In this document: positions 61,247-64,000 of the stretch, piece by piece
How the letters are laid out: each line of letters starts with the position of its first letter
Numbering within the stretch: the first letter of the stretch is position 1
Assembly: GCF_026341125.1 (NCBI RefSeq)
Contig: NZ_JAPEOR010000003.1
Location: 372,001 to 436,000 of the forward strand
Origin: Streptomyces sp. NBC_01142
GTDB lineage: Bacteria; Actinomycetota; Actinomycetes; Streptomycetales; Streptomycetaceae
Reading direction: 5' to 3'
DNA: 64,000 nucleotides
Program-made: the position numbers and the translations under genes
The notes under the pieces: model-generated
What the model was told of the DNA's origin: nothing
Databases searched by the model: none
Seen by the model: only the letters and a program-made list of their open reading frames with translations

Positions 61247-61677
61247 CTGTACTCAGCGCTCCAAGTTCGTAGGGGCTGTCGCCCGGGGGCCGGGGCGGCG
61301 CTACGGCTCCCGGTACTGCATCCTTGCCCCGGAGCGGGCGCCCCCCGGCAGGTGAACGATTCGGCTCACCTCGCGGCTGTGACATCGGCCCTGAAGAAGC
61401 GATTCCCGTCGGCTCCGGGCTCTACGCGCGGTGTGCGACGACGCCTGGGCGCACCGGCAGCCGGTCGAACGCACGTCCGCATGTCGGCCGGAGTCCGCCA
61501 GGAGGCCCCCTTCCGGGCGGCCGAGTCGCCCGGAGGCCGGGCTCGCGATTGCCGTTGCTGCGCGAGCGGCCCGCGGAGAGAGACGATGGGGGAGGGAGAG
61601 CAGCGCCGGCCGAGCCGCCGGCTCGGGTCAGCGTCCCGAGACCACGGGGGCGGCGCGCGCAGTGAGGAGGGCCTGGG
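61247..61677. other. Divergent intergenic region
   Basis: 431 bases between the cyclase-family gene (minus) and the PAS/PP2C gene (plus). No gene is convincing. It contains the palindrome at 61610-61626 and presumably both promoters. Confidence 0.4.
61610..61626. promoter_or_regulatory. 17-bp palindrome upstream of the PAS/PP2C gene
   Basis: CCGAGCCG-C-CGGCTCGG is perfect with 8-base arms and ends 51 bases before the ATG at 61678. The high GC content makes chance symmetry fairly likely, so confidence is low. Confidence 0.25.
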
Positions 61678-63210
61678 ATGTGTGCAGCCGAGTCCTTCCG
61701 GCCCGGTCTCGACACGGTGGGTGTCGCTCCGACCGAGTCCGGTGGCCTCCTCGATGTGCTGAGCGTGGCGGCCATTCTCCTCGACTCGGAGGGCAGGATC
61801 GATCTCTGGAGCCCGCAGGCCGAGGACCTGTTCGGCTACAGCGCCGAGGAGGCTCTCGGCGAGTTCGCGGGCCGCTTGCTCCTCCATGACGAGGACCAGG
61901 GGCTGGCGCTGGACATGTTCGCGCAGGTCATGCAAGACGGGGACAGCTGGGCCGGGGTCTACCCCGTCCGGCACAAGGACGGCGGCACACGCTTGGTGGA
62001 GTTCCGCAACATGCGGTTGCAGGACGACGAGGGGGACTACTACGCCCTGGGTCTTGCCACGGATCAGGCGACGCTGTGGCAGGTCGAACGGGATCTGGCG
62101 CTGTCCGCCCGACTGGTGTCCCAGTCGCCGATCGGACTGGGTGTGCTGGACACCGACCTTCGGTACGTCTCGGTCAACCCGGCCGAGGAGCGGATGAACG
62201 GTGTACCTGCCGCCGAGCATGTGGGCCGACACGTCCATGAGGTGCTGCCGTTCCTGGACGAGTCCTTCGAAGCGACGATGCGCGAGGTACTGGCCTCTGG
62301 CACCCCGGTCCTGGACCGGTACACCGTCGGCCGTACCCCGGCCGACCCGGACAACGAGCATGCCTGGTCGATCTCTTTCCACCGGCTCGAGGCGCCCGAC
62401 GGGAAGGTGCTGGGTGTGGTGAGCTCCAGCGTGGACGTCACCGAGCGTCACCGTGCTGTCGAGGAACAACGCCGCACCGTTCTCACCCTCCAGCGCAGCC
62501 TGCTACCCCACTCGCCACCGCAAAGGCCGGGGCTGGCCGTCGCCTCCCGGTACCAGCCGGCCCGGGCAGCCAGCGAGATCGGCGGCGACTGGTTCGACGT
62601 CATTGCGCTCGGTGGCGACAAGACCGCCCTCGTCGTCGGAGACGTCATGGGCAGCGGCGTCAGCGCCGCCGCCACCATGGGCCAGCTCCGCACCGCCACC
62701 CGCACACTGGCCGGTCTCGACCTCGACCCTGCCCAGGTCCTCCGGCAACTCGACCGCATCACCGAGGATCTGGAGCAGGACACCATCGCCACCTGCGTAT
62801 ACGCGGTCTACGACCCGCACAGCGCGCAGTGCCGCATCTCCCTCGCAGGCCACCTGCCCCCTGCCCTCCTCCGCCTTGACGGAAGGCACGAACTGCTCGA
62901 GCTGCCCACTGGAACACCACTGGGCGTCGGCAAGGGCGAGTTCCACACCACCACGCTCGCCCTGCACCCGTGCGACCAGCTTGTCATGTACACCGATGGG
63001 CTGGTCGAAAGGCGTGACCAGCCCATCGACGAATCCCTGGACACTCTGCTCGCCCTCCTGGACGACCCCCATCGTTCCCTGGACGAAACCAGCGAGCTGC
63101 TGTTGCACACCCTGCGCCACCCCGGCGACCACGACGACGTCGCACTGCTCATCGCGCAAGTCCTGCCTTTCCGGATCAGCCGCGACAGCACACAGCCGCC
63201 GGCGGCCTGA
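61678..63210 (+). CDS. PAS-PP2C (SpoIIE-type) phosphatase
   Basis: Product of 510 residues from ATG 61678, with GTGAGGAGG upstream. Two PAS domains are readable (about 25-135, GRIDLWSPQAEDLFGYSAEE; about 145-265, GLGVLDTDLRYVSVNPAEER), the second ending in VVSSSVDVTERHRAVEEQRR. The SpoIIE/PP2C domain (about 290-500) has SEIGGDWFDVIALGGDKTAL, VVGDVMGSGVSAAATMGQLR, LVMYTDGLVERRDQPIDESL and HDDVALLIAQV, with the metal-binding Asp residues present. A cytoplasmic serine phosphatase that should act on an anti-anti-sigma factor in response to a PAS ligand or redox signal. No membrane segment. Confidence 0.92.
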   Translation: MCAAESFRPGLDTVGVAPTESGGLLDVLSVAAILLDSEGRIDLWSPQAEDLFGYSAEEALGEFAGRLLLHDEDQGLALDMFAQVMQDGDSWAGVYPVRHKDGGTRLVEFRNMRLQDDEGDYYALGLATDQATLWQVERDLALSARLVSQSPIGLGVLDTDLRYVSVNPAEERMNGVPAAEHVGRHVHEVLPFLDESFEATMREVLASGTPVLDRYTVGRTPADPDNEHAWSISFHRLEAPDGKVLGVVSSSVDVTERHRAVEEQRRTVLTLQRSLLPHSPPQRPGLAVASRYQPARAASEIGGDWFDVIALGGDKTALVVGDVMGSGVSAAATMGQLRTATRTLAGLDLDPAQVLRQLDRITEDLEQDTIATCVYAVYDPHSAQCRISLAGHLPPALLRLDGRHELLELPTGTPLGVGKGEFHTTTLALHPCDQLVMYTDGLVERRDQPIDESLDTLLALLDDPHRSLDETSELLLHTLRHPGDHDDVALLIAQVLPFRISRDSTQPPAA

Positions 63211-63543
63211 GAACCTCCGGCACCCGGATGCTGCCCACAACACTGCTCGGCTGATCTCGCCGAACACGGCACGCAATTGGCGTCCGCTTCCGGCTTCTCG
63301 CCGACGAGCCGACGTCCCTGTTGTCATCCTCCGTCAGTTGGTGGATGTAACACCCCCCGGGCGTACGTACTTTGGCACCCGCAGCGGGCAACATCCAGAG
63401 AGGGTGGGCGGGTGTACGGCTGACCACGTGCCACGGGCACCTGCGCCTGTTCCGCCACCGTCCGGACGGCCTTGCTGCGGCACCACGGGGCCAGTCACCG
63501 AAGTCGGCCCCAAAGGCAAACTGCCGAAGGAGAACGGAAAATC

Positions 63544-64000
63544 ATGATCACCGAGCCGACCTCGCGCGGTCCCGGGCGCCGGGCGACGACCACACTCCTC
63601 GCGGTCGCCCTCACGTCGCTCGTCGGGGCAATGTCGCCGCTCACCGCGGGAACGGCCCACGCGGACACCTCGGCCACGGCAGGCCTGTCCCTCTCGCCGC
63701 GTTTGACGTCGGACACCGGCCTTGCACCCTCGCTGGATCTGGCGAAGGACTCGGCAGACTACGGAACCGAAATCGCCATCAACAAGACTCCGATGGCGAA
63801 CTGGAGCTTCGTGCCGAACGGCGACGGAAGTTTCCTGATCCGTAACGACAAGACGCAGAAGTGCATCGACTTCAACACCGACAACAACCACCTCGTCGAG
63901 CCTGTGTACTGCGACAGGAACAACAGCAAGCAGAACTGGTACCTCCAGCCGTCGAAGAAAGGTGGCGGCTACTACCTGATCCGGAACGTCAACAACGACA
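63544..64000 (+). CDS. Secreted ricin-type beta-trefoil lectin-domain protein (partial, runs off right edge)
   Basis: The reading frame opens with ATG 63544 after GAAGGAGAAC and is still open at 64000. A signal peptide with twin basic residues (GPGRRATTTLLAVALTSLVG), then AMSPLTAGTAHA with cleavage near AHA, precedes the mature protein. From about residue 70 it reads as a ricin B beta-trefoil repeat: NWSFVPNGDGSFLIRNDKTQ, KCIDFNTDNNHLVEPVYCDR and KQNWYLQP, with the QxW-type ending. The domain usually binds sugars on secreted enzymes or toxins; what follows is outside the window. Confidence 0.8.
   Translation, partial: MITEPTSRGPGRRATTTLLAVALTSLVGAMSPLTAGTAHADTSATAGLSLSPRLTSDTGLAPSLDLAKDSADYGTEIAINKTPMANWSFVPNGDGSFLIRNDKTQKCIDFNTDNNHLVEPVYCDRNNSKQNWYLQPSKKGGGYYLIRNVNND

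Noticed and set aside
1..64000. tRNA, rRNA, riboswitch or CRISPR features
   Set aside because: No T-loop/acceptor pairing, conserved riboswitch core or regularly spaced repeat-spacer pattern was found by reading; weak or unusual examples could be missed without a covariance search.

Overview
The window is chromosomal DNA from a high-GC actinomycete, almost certainly a Streptomyces. The signs are very high third-position GC, many GTG starts, frequent four-base ATGA/GTGA overlaps, rare TTA codons, TTGTCCACA-type DnaA boxes, and typical Streptomyces families (DUF6643-like protein, TerD, PucR/GAF regulator, SpoIIE-type phosphatases). No rRNA, tRNA or CRISPR array was recognised.

The first ~15.6 kb is ordinary housekeeping and conserved material: a partial beta-helix protein running off the left edge, an Rv1733c-like membrane protein, a MOSC protein, a DUF6643-like protein, a double-domain TerD protein, an HpnB-like glycosyltransferase, a racemase, a small membrane protein, an O-antigen-ligase-like protein, Lnt, a Nudix hydrolase, 3-hydroxybutyrate dehydrogenase, a GAF/PucR regulator and an MHS-type transporter. 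A decayed DEAD-box helicase at about 15.9-16.4 kb marks the change to accessory DNA. It is followed by a hypothetical gene, a LuxR/HisKA_3 two-component pair and a small secreted protein.

The main attraction is a minus-strand operon at 19995-29169. It encodes SbnA- and SbnB-like enzymes for L-2,3-diaminopropionate (Dap), a TauD/SyrP-like dioxygenase, an NRPS with a half condensation domain plus A-T-TE, and an 864-residue protein that looks like poly-lysine synthetase (Pls) with its adenylation domain removed: one carrier domain, six membrane segments and three hexapeptide/C-like blocks. The simplest reading is a split Pls-type synthetase that builds a Dap-based peptide or homopolymer. Upstream lies a four-gene minus-strand cassette (30178-33944: HTH regulator, ImmA/IrrE-like peptidase, MAB_1171c-like membrane protein, FAD oxidoreductase). 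Two of its genes carry TTA codons, and a perfect long palindrome sits in front of it.

Next come remnants of an enoyl-CoA hydratase and probably a zinc alcohol dehydrogenase, then a complete sugar ABC transporter operon (34466-37790), an anti-sigma-like kinase, an IclR regulator with a glycerol kinase, and a complete four-gene Wadjet type II (JetABCD) anti-plasmid system (41646-49859). After Wadjet lie a frameshifted SWIM zinc-finger gene and a truncated Ser/Thr kinase.

The right end has a second sugar ABC operon (52140-57093). An IS630-family element has inserted exactly at the permease stop codon, between the permease and the substrate-binding-protein gene. Then follow a large GAF/PP2C/ATPase regulator, a cyclase-family hydrolase, a PAS/PP2C phosphatase, and the start of a secreted ricin-type lectin-domain protein cut by the window edge. 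The density of remnants, repeats and cassettes from 16 to 57 kb suggests a plastic, arm-like chromosomal region.
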